NCBI GenBank assembly: GCA_026018925.1
Contig: JAKSZU010000514.1
Coordinates: 28,063-92,062 of the forward strand
Reading direction: 5' to 3'
Origin: Tupaia tana
Lineage: Eukaryota > Chordata > Mammalia > Scandentia > Tupaiidae
DNA: 64,000 bases
The notes below the pieces were generated by a model. The model was not told the origin of the DNA and did not search any database. It was given only the letters and a program-made list of their open reading frames with translations. The translations under genes were made by a program, and so were the position numbers. This document shows, piece after piece, positions 11,831-24,382 of the stretch. The first letter of the stretch is position 1. The number at the start of each line of letters is the position of its first letter.

Positions 11831-13083
11831 ATGTGGAATCTTCCCAGAGAATGGCTCACCTCTCCTGCCTGGGAGAAAGGAGCAGAAGGGATCATTAACA
11901 AAACAAAAGATGGAGCTGAGAGCCAGAGAGAAAATTTACGTTTAAAAAAACGTAAAAAGGAAAAATTACTGAAAAAAAAAATGAGGAGACAGGAGCAGAG
12001 AGAGACAGAGACCTCAGAGACACAGAGACAGAGATAGAAGGCCAGAGGTGCTCCCTACCACACTAGCTTTGCTTGCTGGAGGCTGAATTATGAGTAGAAA
12101 ATCTTCATTTCTCCTTTGCCTTGAAATATCTAGTTCCCAGTCTCCATGTGGAATCTTCCCAGAGAATGGCTCACCTCTCCTGCCTGGGAGAAAGGAGCAG
12201 AAGGGATCATTAACAAAACAAAAGATGGAGCTGAGAGCCAGAGAGAAACTTTACCTTTAAAAAAACGTAAAAAGGAAAAATTACCAAAAAAAAATGAGGA
12301 GACAGGAGCAGAGAGAGACAGAGACCTCAGAGACACAGAGACAGAGATAGAAGGCCAGAGGGGCTCCCTACCACACTAGCTTTGCTTGCTGGAGGCTGAA
12401 TTATGAGTAGAAAATCTTCATTTCTCCTTTGCCTTGAAATATCTAGTTCCCAGTCTCCATGTGGAATCTTCCCAGAGAATGGCTCACCTCTCCTGCCTGG
12501 GAGAAAGGAGCAGAAGGGATCATTAACAAAACAAAAGATGGAGCTGAGAGCCAGAGAGAAACTTTACCTTTAAAAAAACGTAAAAAGGAAAAATTACCGA
12601 AAAAATAGGGGAGACCGGAGCAGAGAGAGACAGAGACCTCAGAGACACAGAGACAGAGATAGAAGGCCAGAGGGGCTCCCTACCACACTAGCTTTGCTTG
12701 CTGGAGGCTGAATTATGAGTAGAAAATCTTCATTTCTCCTTTGCCTTGAAATATCTAGTTCCCAGTCTCCATGTGGAATCTTCCCAGAGAATGGCTCACC
12801 TCTCCTGCCTGGGAGAAAGGAGCAGAAGGGATCATTAACAAAAGAAAAGATGGAGCTGAGAGGCAGAGAGAAACTTTACCTTTAAAAAAACGTAAAAAGG
12901 AAAAATTACCGAAAAAAAAATGAGGAGACAGGAGAAGAGAGAGACACAGACCTCAGAGACACAGAGACAGAGATAGAAGGCCAGAGGTGCTCCCTACCAC
13001 ACTAGTTTTGCTTGCTGGAGGCTGAATTATGAGTAGAAATTTTCATTTCTCCTTTGCCTTGAAATATCTAGTTCCCAGTTTCC
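11831..13083. repeat. Four units, first two matching 9003-9629
   Basis: The first unit has ACTGAAAA and GAGGTGCTCC, the second ACCAAAAAAAA. Both match the 9003 and 9317 units at an offset of about 2829 bp (nine units). The third has a shortened A-run followed by TAGGGGAGACCGG (12602-12616). The fourth has AAAAGAAAAG, GAGAGGCAG and GAGAAGAGAG, private to this place. Confidence 0.83.
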
Positions 13084-14025
13084 ATGTGGAATCTTCCAAA
13101 AGAATGGCTCACCTCTCCTGCCTGGGAGAAAGGAGCAGAAGGGATCATTAACAAAACAAAAGATGGAGCTGAGAGCCAGAGAGAAACTTTACCTTTAAAA
13201 AAACATACAAAGGAAAAATTACCGAAAAACAAAAATAGGAGACAGGAGCAGAGAGAGACAGAGACCTCAGAGACACAGAGACAGAGATAGAAGGCCAGAG
13301 GGGCTCCCTACCACACTAGCTTTGCTTGCTGGAGGCTGAATTATGAGTAGAAAATCTTCATTTCTCCTTTGCCTTGAAATATCTAGTTCCCAGTCTCCAT
13401 GTGGAATCTTCCCAGAGAATGGCTCAACTCTCCTGCCTGGGAGAAAGGAGCAGAAGGGACCATTAACAAAACAAAAATGGAGCTGAGAGCGAGAGAGAAA
13501 CTTTACATTTAAAAAAACCTAAAAAGGAAAAATTACCGAAAAAAAAATGAGGAGACAGGAGCAGAGAGAGACAGAGACCTCAGAGACACAGAGACAGAGA
13601 TAGAAGGCCAGAGGGGCTCCCTACCACACTAGCTTTGCTTGCTGGAGGCTGAATTATGAGTAGAAAATCTTCATTTCTCCTTTGCCTTGAAATATCTAGT
13701 TCCCAGTCTCCATGTGGAATCTTCCCAGAGAATGGCTCACCTCTCCTGCCTGGGAGAAAGGAGCAGAAGGGATCATTAACAAAACAAAAGATGGAGCTGA
13801 GAGCCATAGAGAAACTTTACCTTTAAAAAAACGTAAAAAGGAAAAATTACCGAAAAAAAAATGAGGAGACAGGAGCAGAGAGAGACAGAGACCTCAGAGA
13901 CACAGAGACAGAGATAGAAGGCCAGAGGGGCTCCCTACCACACTAGCTTTGCTTGCTGGAGGCTGAATTATGAGTAGAAAATCTTCATTTCTCCTTTGCC
14001 TTGAAATATCTACTTCCCAGTCTCC
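13084..14025. repeat. Three units including the CATACAAAGG variant
   Basis: The 13084 unit has CAGTTTCC, TTCCAAAAG and the A-module form AACATACAAAGG followed by AAAAACAAAAATAGG. The 13399 unit has GGGACCATTAAC, a shortened AAAATGGAGC, CATTTAAA and CCTAAAAAGG. The same two unit types, adjacent and in order, occur at 14652-15279 and 46968-47597. The A-module form alone also marks the units at 19047, 22813, 25324 and 38184, so it is a widespread subfamily. Confidence 0.85.
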
Positions 14026-15592
14026 ATGTGGAATCTTCCCAGAGAATGGCTCACCTCTCCTGCCTGGGAGAAAGGAGCAGAAGGGATCATTAACAAAACA
14101 AAAGATGGAGCTGAGAGCCAGAGAGAAACTTTACCTTTAAAAAAACGTAAAAAGGAAAAATTACCAAAAAAAAATGAGGAGACAGGAGCAGAGAGAGACA
14201 GAGACCTCAGAGACACAGAGACATAGATAGAAGGCCAGAGCGGCTCCCTACCACACTAGCTTTGCTTGCTGGAAGCTGAATTATGAGTAGAAAATCTTCA
14301 TTTCTCCTTTGCCTTGAAATATCTAGTTCCCAGTCTCCATGTGGAATCTTCCCAGAGAATGGCTCACCTCTCCTGCCTTGGAGAAAGGAGCAGAAGGGAT
14401 CATTAACAAAACAAAAGATGGAGCTGAGAGCCAGAGAGAAACTTTACCTTTAAAAAAACGTAAAAAGGAAAAATTACCGAAAAAAAATGAGGAGACAGGA
14501 GCAGAGAGATACAGAGACCTCAGAGACACAGAGACAGAGATAGAAGGCCAGAGGGGCTCCCTACCACACTAGCTTTGCTTGCTGGAGGCTGAATTATGAG
14601 TAGAAAATCTTCATTTCTCCTTTGCCTTGAAATATCTAGTTCCCAGTTTCCATGTGGAATCTTCCCAGAGAATGGCTCACCTCTCCTGCCTGGGAGAAAG
14701 GAGCAGAAGGGATCATTAACAAAACAAAAGATGGAGCTGAGAGCCAGAGAGAAACTTAACCTTTAAAAAAACATACAAAGGAAAAATTACCGAAAAACAA
14801 AAATAGGAGACAGGAGCAGAGAGAGACAGAGACCTCAGAGACACAGAGACAGAGATAGAAGGCCAGAGGGGCTCCCTACCACACTAGCTTTGCTTGCTGG
14901 AGGCTGAAATATAAGTAGAAAATCTTCATTTCTCCTTTGCCTTGAAATATCTAGTTCCCAGTCTCCATGTGGAATCTTCCCAGAGAATGGCTCACATCTC
15001 CTGCCTGGGAGAAAGGAGCAGAAGGGACCATTAACAAAACAAAAATGGAGCTGAGAGCCAGAGAGAAACTTTACATTTAAAAAAACCTAAAAAGGAAAAA
15101 TTACCGAAAAAAAAATGAGGAGACAGGAGCAGAGAGAGACAGAGACCTCAGAGACACAGAGAAAGAGATAGAAGGCCAGAGGGGCTCCCTACCACACAAG
15201 CTTTGCTTGCTGGAGGCTGAATTATGAGTAGAAAATCTTCATTTCTCCTTTGCCTTGAAATATCTAGTTCCCAGTCTCCATGTGGAATCTTCCCAGAGAA
15301 TGGCTCACCTCTCCTGCCTTGGAGAAAGGAGCAGAAGGGATCATTAACAAAACAAAAGATGGAGTTGAGAGCCAGAGAGAAACTTTACCTTTAAAAAAAC
15401 GTAAAAAGGAAAAATTACCGAAAAAAAATGAGGAGACAGGAGCAGAGAGAGACAGAGACCTCAGAGACACAGAGACAGAGATAGAAGGCCAGAGGGGCCC
15501 CCTACCACACTAGCTTTGCTTGCTGGAGGCTGAATTATGAGTAGAAAATCTTCATTTCTCCTTTGCCTTGAAATATCTAGTTCCCAGTCTCC
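14026..15592. repeat. Five-unit block with a distant copy at 46343
   Basis: In order: a unit preceded by CTACTTCCC and ending GGAAGCTG; a unit with GCCTTGGAG and GAGAGATACAG; a CATACAAAGG unit with CAGTTTCC; a unit with CACATCTCC, GGGACCATT and CCTAAAAAGG; and a unit with GCCTTGGAG, GGAGTTGAG and a GGGGCCCC change. The whole order is found again at 46343-47911, 32.3 kb away (103 units). The preceding unit (GCCATAGAG at 13803) and the following one do not match there, so the shared block is bounded. Confidence 0.85.
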
Positions 15593-18500
15593 ATGTGGAA
15601 TCTTCCCAGAGAATGGCTCACCTCTCCTGCCTGGGAGAAAGGAGCAGAAGGGATCATTAACAAAACAAAAGATGGAGCTGAGAGCCAGAGAGAAACTTTA
15701 CCTTTAAAAAAACGTAAAAAGGAAAAATTACCGAAAAAAAAATGTGGAGACAGGGGCAGAGAGAGACAGAGACCTCAGAGACACAGAGACAGAGATAGAA
15801 GGCCAGAGGGGCTCCCTACCACACTAGCTTTGCTTGCTGGAGGCTGAATTATGAGTAGAAAATCTTCATTTCTCCTTTGCCTTGAAATATCTAGTTCCCA
15901 GTCTCCATGTGGAATCTTCCCAGAGAATGGCTCACCTCTCCTGCCTGGGAGAAAGGAGCAGAAGGGATCATTAACAAAACAAAAGATGGAGCTGAGAGCC
16001 AGAGAGAAACATTACCTTTAAAAAAACTTAAAAAGGAAAAATTACGGAAAAAAAAATGGGAGACCGGAGCAGAGAGAGACAGAGACCTCAGAGACACAGA
16101 GACAGAGATAGAAGGCCAGAGGGGCTCCCTACCACACTAGCTTTGCTTGCTGGAGGCTGAATTATGAGTAGAAAATCTTCATTTCTCCTTTGCCTTGAAA
16201 TATCTAGTTCCCAGTCTCCATGTGGAATCTTCCCAGAGAATGGCTCACCTCTCCTGCCTGGGAGAAAGGAGCAGAAGGGATCAACAAAACAAAAGATGGA
16301 GCTGAGAGCCATAGAGAAACTTTACCTTTAAAAAAAGGTAAAAAGGAAAAATTAGCGAAAAAAAAGGAGGAGACAGGAGCAGAGAGAGACAGAGACCTCA
16401 GAGACACAGAGACAGAGATAGAAGGCCAGAGGGGCTCCCTACCACACTAGCTTTGCTTGCTGGAGGCTGAATTATGAGTAGAAAATCTTCATTTCTCCTT
16501 TGCCTTGAAATATCTACTTCCCAGTCTCCATGTGGAATCTTCCCAGAGAATGGCTCACCTCTCCTGCCTGGGAGAAAGGAGCAGAAGGGATCATTAACAA
16601 AACAAAAGATGGAGCTGAGAGCCAGAGAGAAACTTTAACTTTAAAAAAACGTAAAAAGGAACAATTACCGAAAATAAAATGAGGAGACAGGAGCAGAGAG
16701 AGACAGAGACCTCAGAGACACAGAGACAGAGATAGAAGCCCGGAGAGGCTCCCTACCACACTAGCTTTGCTTGCTGGAGGCTGAATTATGAGTAGAAAAT
16801 CTTCATTTCTCCTTTGCCTTGAAATATCTAGTTCCCAGTCTCCATGTGGAATCTTCCCAGAGAATGGCTCACCTCTCCTGCCTGGGAGAAAGGAGCAGAA
16901 GGGATCATTAACAAAACAAAAGATGGAGCTGAGAGCCAGAGAGAAACTTTACCTTTAAAAAAACGTAAAAATGAAAAATTACCGAAAAAAAAAATGAGGA
17001 GACAGGAGCAGAGAGAGACAGAGACCTCAGAGTCACAGAGACAGAGATAGAAGGCCAGAGGGGCTCCCTACCACACTAGCTTTGCTTGCTGGAGGCTGAA
17101 TTATGAGTAGAAAATCTTCATTTCTCCTTTGCCTTGAAATATCTAGTTCCCAGTCTGCATGTGGAATCTTCCCATAGAATGGCTCACCTCTCCTGCCTGG
17201 GAGAAAGGTGCAGAAGGGATCATTAACAAAACAAAAGATGGAGCTGAGAGCCAGAGAGAAACTTTACCTTTAAAAAAACGTAAAAAGGAAAAATTACCGA
17301 AAAAAAAAATGAGGAGACAGGAGCAGAGAGAGACAGAGACCTCAGAGACACAGTGACAGAGATAGAAGGCCAGAGGGGCTCCCTACCACACTAGCTTTGC
17401 TTGCTGGAGGCTGAATTATGAGTAGAAAATCTTCATTTCTCCTTTGCCTTGAAATATCTAGTTCCCATTCTCCATGTGGAATCTTCCCAGAGAATGGCTC
17501 ACCTCTCCTGCCTGGGAGAAAGGAGCAGAAGGGATCATTAACAAAGCAAAAGATGGAGCTGAGAGCCAGAGAGAAACTTTACCTTTAAAAAAACGTAAAA
17601 AGGAAAAATTACCGAAAAAAAAAATGAGGAGACCGGAGCAGAGAGAGACAGAGACCTCAGAGACACAGAGACAAAGATAGAAGGCCAGAGGGGCTCCCTA
17701 CCACACTAGCTTTGCTTGCTGGAGTCTGAATTATGAGTAGAAAATCTTCATTTCTCCTTTGCCTTGAAATATCTAGTTCCTAGTCTCCATGTGGAATCTT
17801 CCCAGAGAATGGCTCACATCTCCTGCCTGGGAGAAAGGAGCAGAATGGATCATTAACAAAACAAAAGATGGAGCTGAGAGCCAGAGAGAAACTTTACCTT
17901 TAAAAAAACGTAAAAAGGAAAAATTACCGAAAAAAAAATGAGGAGACAGGAGCAGAGAGAGACAGAGACCTCAGAGACACAGAGACAGAGATAGAAGGCC
18001 AGAGGGGCTCCCTACCACACTAGCTTTGCTTGCTGGAGGCTGAATTATGAGTAGAAAATCTTCATTTCTCCTTTGCCTTGAAATATCTAGTTCCCAGTCT
18101 CCATGTGGAATCTTCCCAGAGAATGGCTCACATCTCCTGCCTGGGAGAAAGGAGCAGAAGGGATCATTAACAAAACAAAAGATGGAGCTGAGAGCCAGAG
18201 AGAAACTTTACCTTTAAAAAAACGTAAAAAGGAAAAATTACCGAAAAAAAAAATGAGGAGACAGGAGCAGAGAGAGACAGAGACCTCAGAGACACAGAGA
18301 CAGAGATAGAAGGCCAGAGGGGCTCCCTACCACACTAGCTTTGCTTGCTGGAGGCTGAATTATGAGTAGAAAATCTTCATTTGTCCTTTGCCTTGAAATA
18401 TCTAGTTCCCAGTCTCCATGTGGAATCTTCCCAGAGAATGGCTCACCTCTCCTGCCCGGGAGAAAGGAGCAGAAGGGATCATTAACAAAACAAAAGATGG

Positions 18501-19989
18501 AGCTGAGAGCCAGAGAGAAACTTTACCTTTAAAAAAACGTAAAAAGGAAAAATTACCGAAAAAAAACATGAGAAGACAGGAGCAGAGAGAGACAGAGACC
18601 TCAGAGACACAGAGACAGAGATAGAAGGCCAGAGGGGCTCCCTACCACACTAGCTTTGCTTGCTGGAGGCTGAATTATGAGTAGAAAATCTTCATTTCTC
18701 CTTTGCCTTGAAATATCTAGTTCCCAGTCTGCATGTGGAAACTTCCCAGAGAATGGCTCACCTCTCCTGCCTGGGAGAAAGGAGCAGAAGGGATCATTAA
18801 CAAAACAAAAGATGGAGCTGAGAGCCAGAGAGAAACTTTAACTTTAAAAAAAGGTAAAAAGGAGAAATTACCGAAAAAAATAAGGGGAGACCGGAGCAGA
18901 GAGAGACAGAGACCTCAGAGACACAGAGACAGAGATAGAAGGCCAGAGGGGCTCCCTACCACACTAGCTTTGCTTGCTGGAGGCTGAATTATGAGTAGAA
19001 AATCTTCATTTCTCCTTTGCCATGAAATATCTAGTTCCCAGTCTCCATGTGGAATCTTCCCAGAGAATGTCTCACCTCTCCTGCCTGGGAGAAAGGAGCA
19101 GAAGGGATCATTAACAAAACAAAAGATGGAGCTGAGAGCCAGAGAGAAACTTTACCTTTAAAAAAACATACAAAGGAAAAATTACCGAAAAACAAAAAGA
19201 GGAGACAGGAGCAGAGAGAGACACAGACCTCAGAGACACAGAGACAGTGATAGAAGGCCAGAGGGGCTCCCTACCACACTAGCTTTGCTTGCTGGAGGCT
19301 GAATTATGAGTAGAAAATCTTCATTTCTCCTTTGCCTTGAAATATCTAGTTCCCAGTCTCCAAGTGGAATCTTCCCAGAGAATGGCTCACCTCTCCTGCC
19401 TGGGAGAAAGGAGCAGAAGGGATCATTAACAAAACAAAAGATGGAGCTGAGAGCCAGAGAGAAACTTTACCTTTAAAAAAACGTAAAAAGGAAAAATTAC
19501 CGAAAAAAAAATGAGGAGACAGGGGCAGAGAGAGACAGAGACCTCAGAGACACAGAGACAGAGATAGAAGGCCAGAGGGGCTCCCTACCACACTAGCTTT
19601 GCTTGCTGGAGGCTGAATTATGAGTAGAAAATCTTCATTTCTCCTTTGCCTTGAAATATCTAGTTCCCAGTCTCCATGTGGAATCTTCCCAGAGAATGGC
19701 TCACCTCTCCTGCCTGGGAGAAAGGAGCAGAAGGGATCATTAACAAAACAAAAGATGGAGCTGAGAGCCAGAGAGAAACTTTACGTTTAAAAAAACGTAA
19801 AAAGGAAAAATTAACGAAAAAAAAATGAGGAGACAGGAGCAGAGAGAGACAGAGACCTCAGAGACACAGAGACAGAGATAGAAGACCAGAGGGGCTCCCT
19901 ACCACACTAGCTTTGCTTGCTGGAGGCTGAATTATGAGTAGAAAATCTTCATTTCTCCTTTGCCTTGAAATATCTAGTTCCCAGTCTCC
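15593..19989. repeat. Fourteen-unit block, copy A of 4.4-kb duplication
   Basis: Fourteen units whose order of markers is repeated from 19990. The markers are: GGGGCAG; ATTACGG with a short ATGGGAGACCGG; TCAACAAAAC (3-bp loss) with GCCATAGAG and AGGTAAAAAGG; CTACTTCCC; GAGTCACAG; GTCTGCATG with GGTGCAG; GACCGG with GACAAAG and GAGTCTG; CACATCTCC; CCCGGG with CATTTGTCC; TGGAAACTTCC with AGGTAAAAAGGAG; a CATACAAAGG unit with CAGTGATAG; and CCAAGTGG. Two units here, from about 16530 and 17159, are intact where copy B has single hybrid units. Confidence 0.87.
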
Positions 19990-22900
19990 ATGTGGAATCT
20001 TCCCAGAGAATGGCTCACCTCTCCTGCCTGGGAGAAAGGAGCAGAAGGGATCATTAACAAAACAAAAGATGGAGCTGAGAGCCAGAGAGAAACTTTACCT
20101 TTAAAAAAACGTAAAAAGGAAAAATTACCGAAAAAAAAATGAGGAGACAGGGGCAGAGAGAGACAGAGACCTCAGAGACACAGAGACAGAGATAGAAGGC
20201 CAGAGGGGCTCCCTACCACACTAGCTTTGCTTGCTGGAGGCTGAATTATGAGTAGAAAATCTTCATTTCTCCTTTGCCTTGAAATATCTAGTTCCCAGTC
20301 TCCATGTGGAATCTTCCCAGAGAATGGCTCACCTCTCCTGCCTGGGAGAAAGGAGCAGAAGGGATCATTAACAAAACAAAAGATGGAGCTGAGAGCCAGA
20401 GAGAAACATTACCTTTAAAAAAACTTAAAAAGGAAAAATTACGGAAAAAAAAATGGGAGACCGGAGCAGAGAGAGACAGAGACCTCAGAGACACAGAGAC
20501 AGAGATAGAAGGCCAGAGGGGCTCCCTACCACACTAGCTTTGCTTGCTGGAGGCTGAATTATGAGTAGAAAATCTTCATTTCTCCTTTGCCTTGAAATAT
20601 CTAGTTCCCAGTCTCCATGTGGAATCTTCCCAGAGAATGGCTCACCTCTCCTGCCTGGGAGAAAGGAGCAGAAGGGATCAACAAAACAAAAGATGGAGCT
20701 GAGAGCCATAGAGAAACTTTACCTTTAAAAAAAGGTAAAAAGGAAAAATTAGCGAAAAAAAAGGAGGAGACAGGAGCAGAGAGAGACAGAGACCTCAGAG
20801 ACACAGAGACAGAGATAGAAGGCCAGAGGGGCTCCCTACCACACTAGCTTTGCTTGCTGGAGGCTGAATTATGAGTAGAAAATCTTCATTTCTCCTTTGC
20901 CTTGAAATATCTACTTCCCAGTCTCCATGTGGAATCTTCCCAGAGAATGGCTCACCTCTCCTGCCTGGGAGAAAGGAGCAGAAGGGATCATTAACAAAAC
21001 AAAAGATGGAGCTGAGAGCCAGAGAGAAACTTTACCTTTAAAAAAACGTAAAAAGGAAAAATTACCGAAAAAAAAAATGAGGAGACAGGAGCAGAGAGAG
21101 ACAGAGACCTCAGAGTCACAGAGACAGAGATAGAAGGCCAGAGGGGCTCCCTACCACACTAGCTTTGCTTGCTGGAGGCTGAATTATGAGTAGAAAATCT
21201 TCATTTCTCCTTTGCCTTGAAATATCTAGTTCCCAGTCTGCATGTGGAATCTTCCCAGAGAATGGCTCACCTCTCCTGCCTGGGAGAAAGGTGCAGAAGG
21301 GATCATTAACAAAACAAAAGATGGAGCTGAGAGCCAGAGAGAAACTTTACCTTTAAAAAAACGTAAAAAGGAAAAATTACCGAAAAAAAAAATGAGGAGA
21401 CCGGAGCAGAGAGAGACAGAGACCTCAGAGACACAGAGACAAAGATAGAAGGCCAGAGGGGCTCCCTACCACACTAGCTTTGCTTGCTGGAGTCTGAATT
21501 ATGAGTAGAAAATCTTCATTTCTCATTTGCCTTGAAATATCTAGTTCCTAGTCTCCATGTGGAATCTTCCCAGAGAATGGCTCACATCTCCTGCCTGGGA
21601 GAAAGGAGCAGAAGGAATCATTAACAAAACAAAAGATGGAGCTGAGAGCCAGAGAGAAACTTTACCTTTAAAAAAACGTAAAAAGGAAAAATTACCGAAA
21701 AAAAAATGAGGAGACTGGAGCAGAGAGAGACAGAGACCTCAGAGACACAGAGACAGAGATAGAAGGCCAGAGGGGCTCCCTACCACACTAGCTTTGCTTG
21801 CTGGAGGCTGAATTATGAGTAGAAAATCTTCATTTCTCCTTTGCCTTGAAATATCTAGTTCCCAGTCTCCATGTGGAATCTTCCCAGAGAATGGCTCACC
21901 TCTCCTGCCTGGGAGAAAGGAGCAGAAGGGATCATTAACAAAACAAAAGATGGAGCTGAGAGCCAGAGAGAAACTTTACCTTTAAAAAAACGTAAAAAGG
22001 AAAAATTACCGAAAAAAAAATGAGGAGACAGGAGCAGAGAGAGACAGAGACCTCAGAGACACAGAGACAGAGATAGAAGGCCAGAGGGGCTCCCTACCAC
22101 ACTAGCTTTGCTTGCTGGAGGCTGAATTATGAGTAGAAAATCTTCATTTGTCCTTTGCCTTGAAATATCTAGTTCCCAGTCTCCATGTGGAATCTTCCCA
22201 GAGAATGGCTCACCTCTCCTGCCCGGGAGAAAGGAGCAGAAGGGATCATTAACAAAACAAAAGATGGAGCTGAGAGCCAGAGAGAAACTTTACCTTTAAA
22301 AAAACGTAAAAAGGAAAAATTACCAAAAAAAAAATGAGAAGACAGGAGCAGAGAGAGACAGAGACCTCAGAGACACAGAGACAGAGATAGAAGGCCAGAG
22401 GGGCTCCCTACCACACTAGCTTTGCTTGCTGGAGGCTGAATTATGAGTAGAAAATCTTCATTTCTCCTTTGCCTTGAAATATCTAGTTCCCAGTCTGCAT
22501 GTGGAAACTTCCCAGAGAATGGCTCACCTCTCCTGCCTGGGAGAAAGGAGCAGAAGGGATCATTAACAAAACAAAAGATGGAGCTGAGAGCCAGAGAGAA
22601 ACTTTAACTTTAAAAAAAGGTAAAAAGGAGAAATTACCGAAAAAAATAAGGGGAGACCGGAGCAGAGAGAGACAGAGACCTCAGAGACACAGAGACAGAG
22701 ATAGAAGGCCAGAGGGGCTCCCTACCACACTAGCTTTGCTTGCTGGAGGCTGAATTATGAGTAGAAAATCTTCATTTCTCCTTTGCCATGAAATATCTAG
22801 TTCCCAGTCTCCATGTGGAATCTTCCCAGAGAATGTCTCACCTCTCCTGCCTGGGAGAAAGGAGCAGAAGGGATCATTAACAAAACAAAAGATGGAGCTG

Positions 22901-24069
22901 AGAGCCAGAGAGAAACTTTACCTTTAAAAAAACATACAAAGGAAAAATTACCGAAAAACAAAAAGAGGAGACAGGAGCAGAGAGAGACACAGACCTCAGA
23001 GACACAGAGACAGTGATAGAAGGCCAGAGGGGCTCCCTACCACACTAGCTTTGCTTGCTGGAGGCTGAATTATGAGTAGAAAATCTTCATTTCTCCTTTG
23101 CCTTGAAATATCTTGTTCCCAGTCTCCAAGTGGAATCTTCCCAGAGAATGGCTCACCTCTCCTGCCTGGGAGAAAGGAGCAGAAGGGATCATTAACAAAA
23201 CAAAAGATGGAGCTGAGAGCCAGAGAGAAACTTTACCTTTAAAAAAACGTAAAAAGGAAAAATTACCGAAAAAAAAATGAGGAGACAGGGGCAGAGAGAG
23301 ACAGAGACCTCAGAGACACAGAGACAGAGATAGAAGGCCAGAGGGGCTCCCTACCACACTAGCTTTGCTTGCTGGAGGCTGAATTATGAGTAGAAAATCT
23401 TCATTTCTCCTTTGCCTTGAAATATCTAGTTCCCAGTCTGCATGTGGAATCTTCCCAGAGAATGGCTCACCTCTCCTGCCTGGGAGAAAGGAGCAGAAGG
23501 GATCATTAACAAAACAAAAGATGTAGCTGAGAGCCAGAGAGAAACATTACCTTTAAAAAAACTTAAAAAGGAAAAATTACGGAAAAAAAAAAGGGGAGAC
23601 CGGAGCAGAGAGAGACAGAGACCTCAGAGACACAGAGACAGAGATAGAAGGCCAGAGGGGCTCCCTACCACACTAGCTTTGCTTGCTGGAGGCTGAATTA
23701 TGAGTAGAAAATCTTCATTTCTCCTTTGCCTTGAAATATCTAGTTCCCAGTCTCCATGTGGAATCTTCCCAGAGAATGGCTCACCTCTCCTGCCTGGGAG
23801 AAAGGAGCAGAAGGGATCATTAACAAAACAAAAGATGGAGCTGAGAGCCAGAGAGAAACTTTACGTTTAAAAAAACGTAAAAAGGAAAAATTAACGAAAA
23901 AAAAATGAGGAGACAGGAGCAGAGAGAGACAGAGACCTCAGAGACACAGAGACAGAGATAGAAGACCAGAGGGGCTCCCTACCACACTAGCTTTGCTTGC
24001 TGGAGGCTGAATTATGAGTAGAAAATCTTCATTTCTCCTTTGCCTTGAAATATCTAGTTCCCAGTCTCC
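19990..24069. repeat. Rearranged copy B of the 4.4-kb block (13 units)
   Basis: Offset to copy A is 4397 bp up to about 20900, about 4083 bp at 20927, then 3766 bp from about 21400 to 23400. Two units have therefore been lost in two separate steps. The 20927 unit joins CTACTTCCC (end of the 16220 type) to the GAGTCACAG unit. The 21242 unit joins GTCTGCATG and GGTGCAG (17159 type) to GACCGG and GACAAAG (17474 type). An extra unit of ATTACGG type with GATGTAGC is present at 23442, ahead of the GAAGACCAG unit at 23756 that matches 19676. Between these changes the copies are almost identical. Confidence 0.86.
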
Positions 24070-24382
24070 ATGTGGAATCTTCCCAGAGAATGGCTCACCT
24101 CTCCTGCCTGGGAGAAAGGAGCAGAAGGGATCATTAACAAAACCAAAGATGGAGCTGAGAGCCATAGAGAAACTTTCCATTAGAAAAACGTAAAAAGGAA
24201 AAATTACCGGTAAAAAAATGAGGAGACAGGAACAGAGAGAGACAGAGACCTCAGAGACACAGAGACAGAGATAGAAGGCCAGAGGGGCTCCCTACCACAC
24301 TAGCTTTGCTTGCTTGAGGCTGAATTATGAGTAGAAAATCTTCATTTCTCCTTTGCCTTGAAATATCTAGTTCCCAGTCTCC
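24070..24382. repeat. Single unit of CCATTAG type
   Basis: It carries AAAACCAAAGATGG, GCCATAGAG and TTTCCATTAGAAAAACG in place of the usual TTTACC and A7. The same rare form is seen in the units from about 26580 and 39125. It also has ACCGGTAAAAAAATG, which gives a private third CpG context. It lies between the 15.6-24 kb duplication and the larger one that begins at 24383. Confidence 0.8.
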
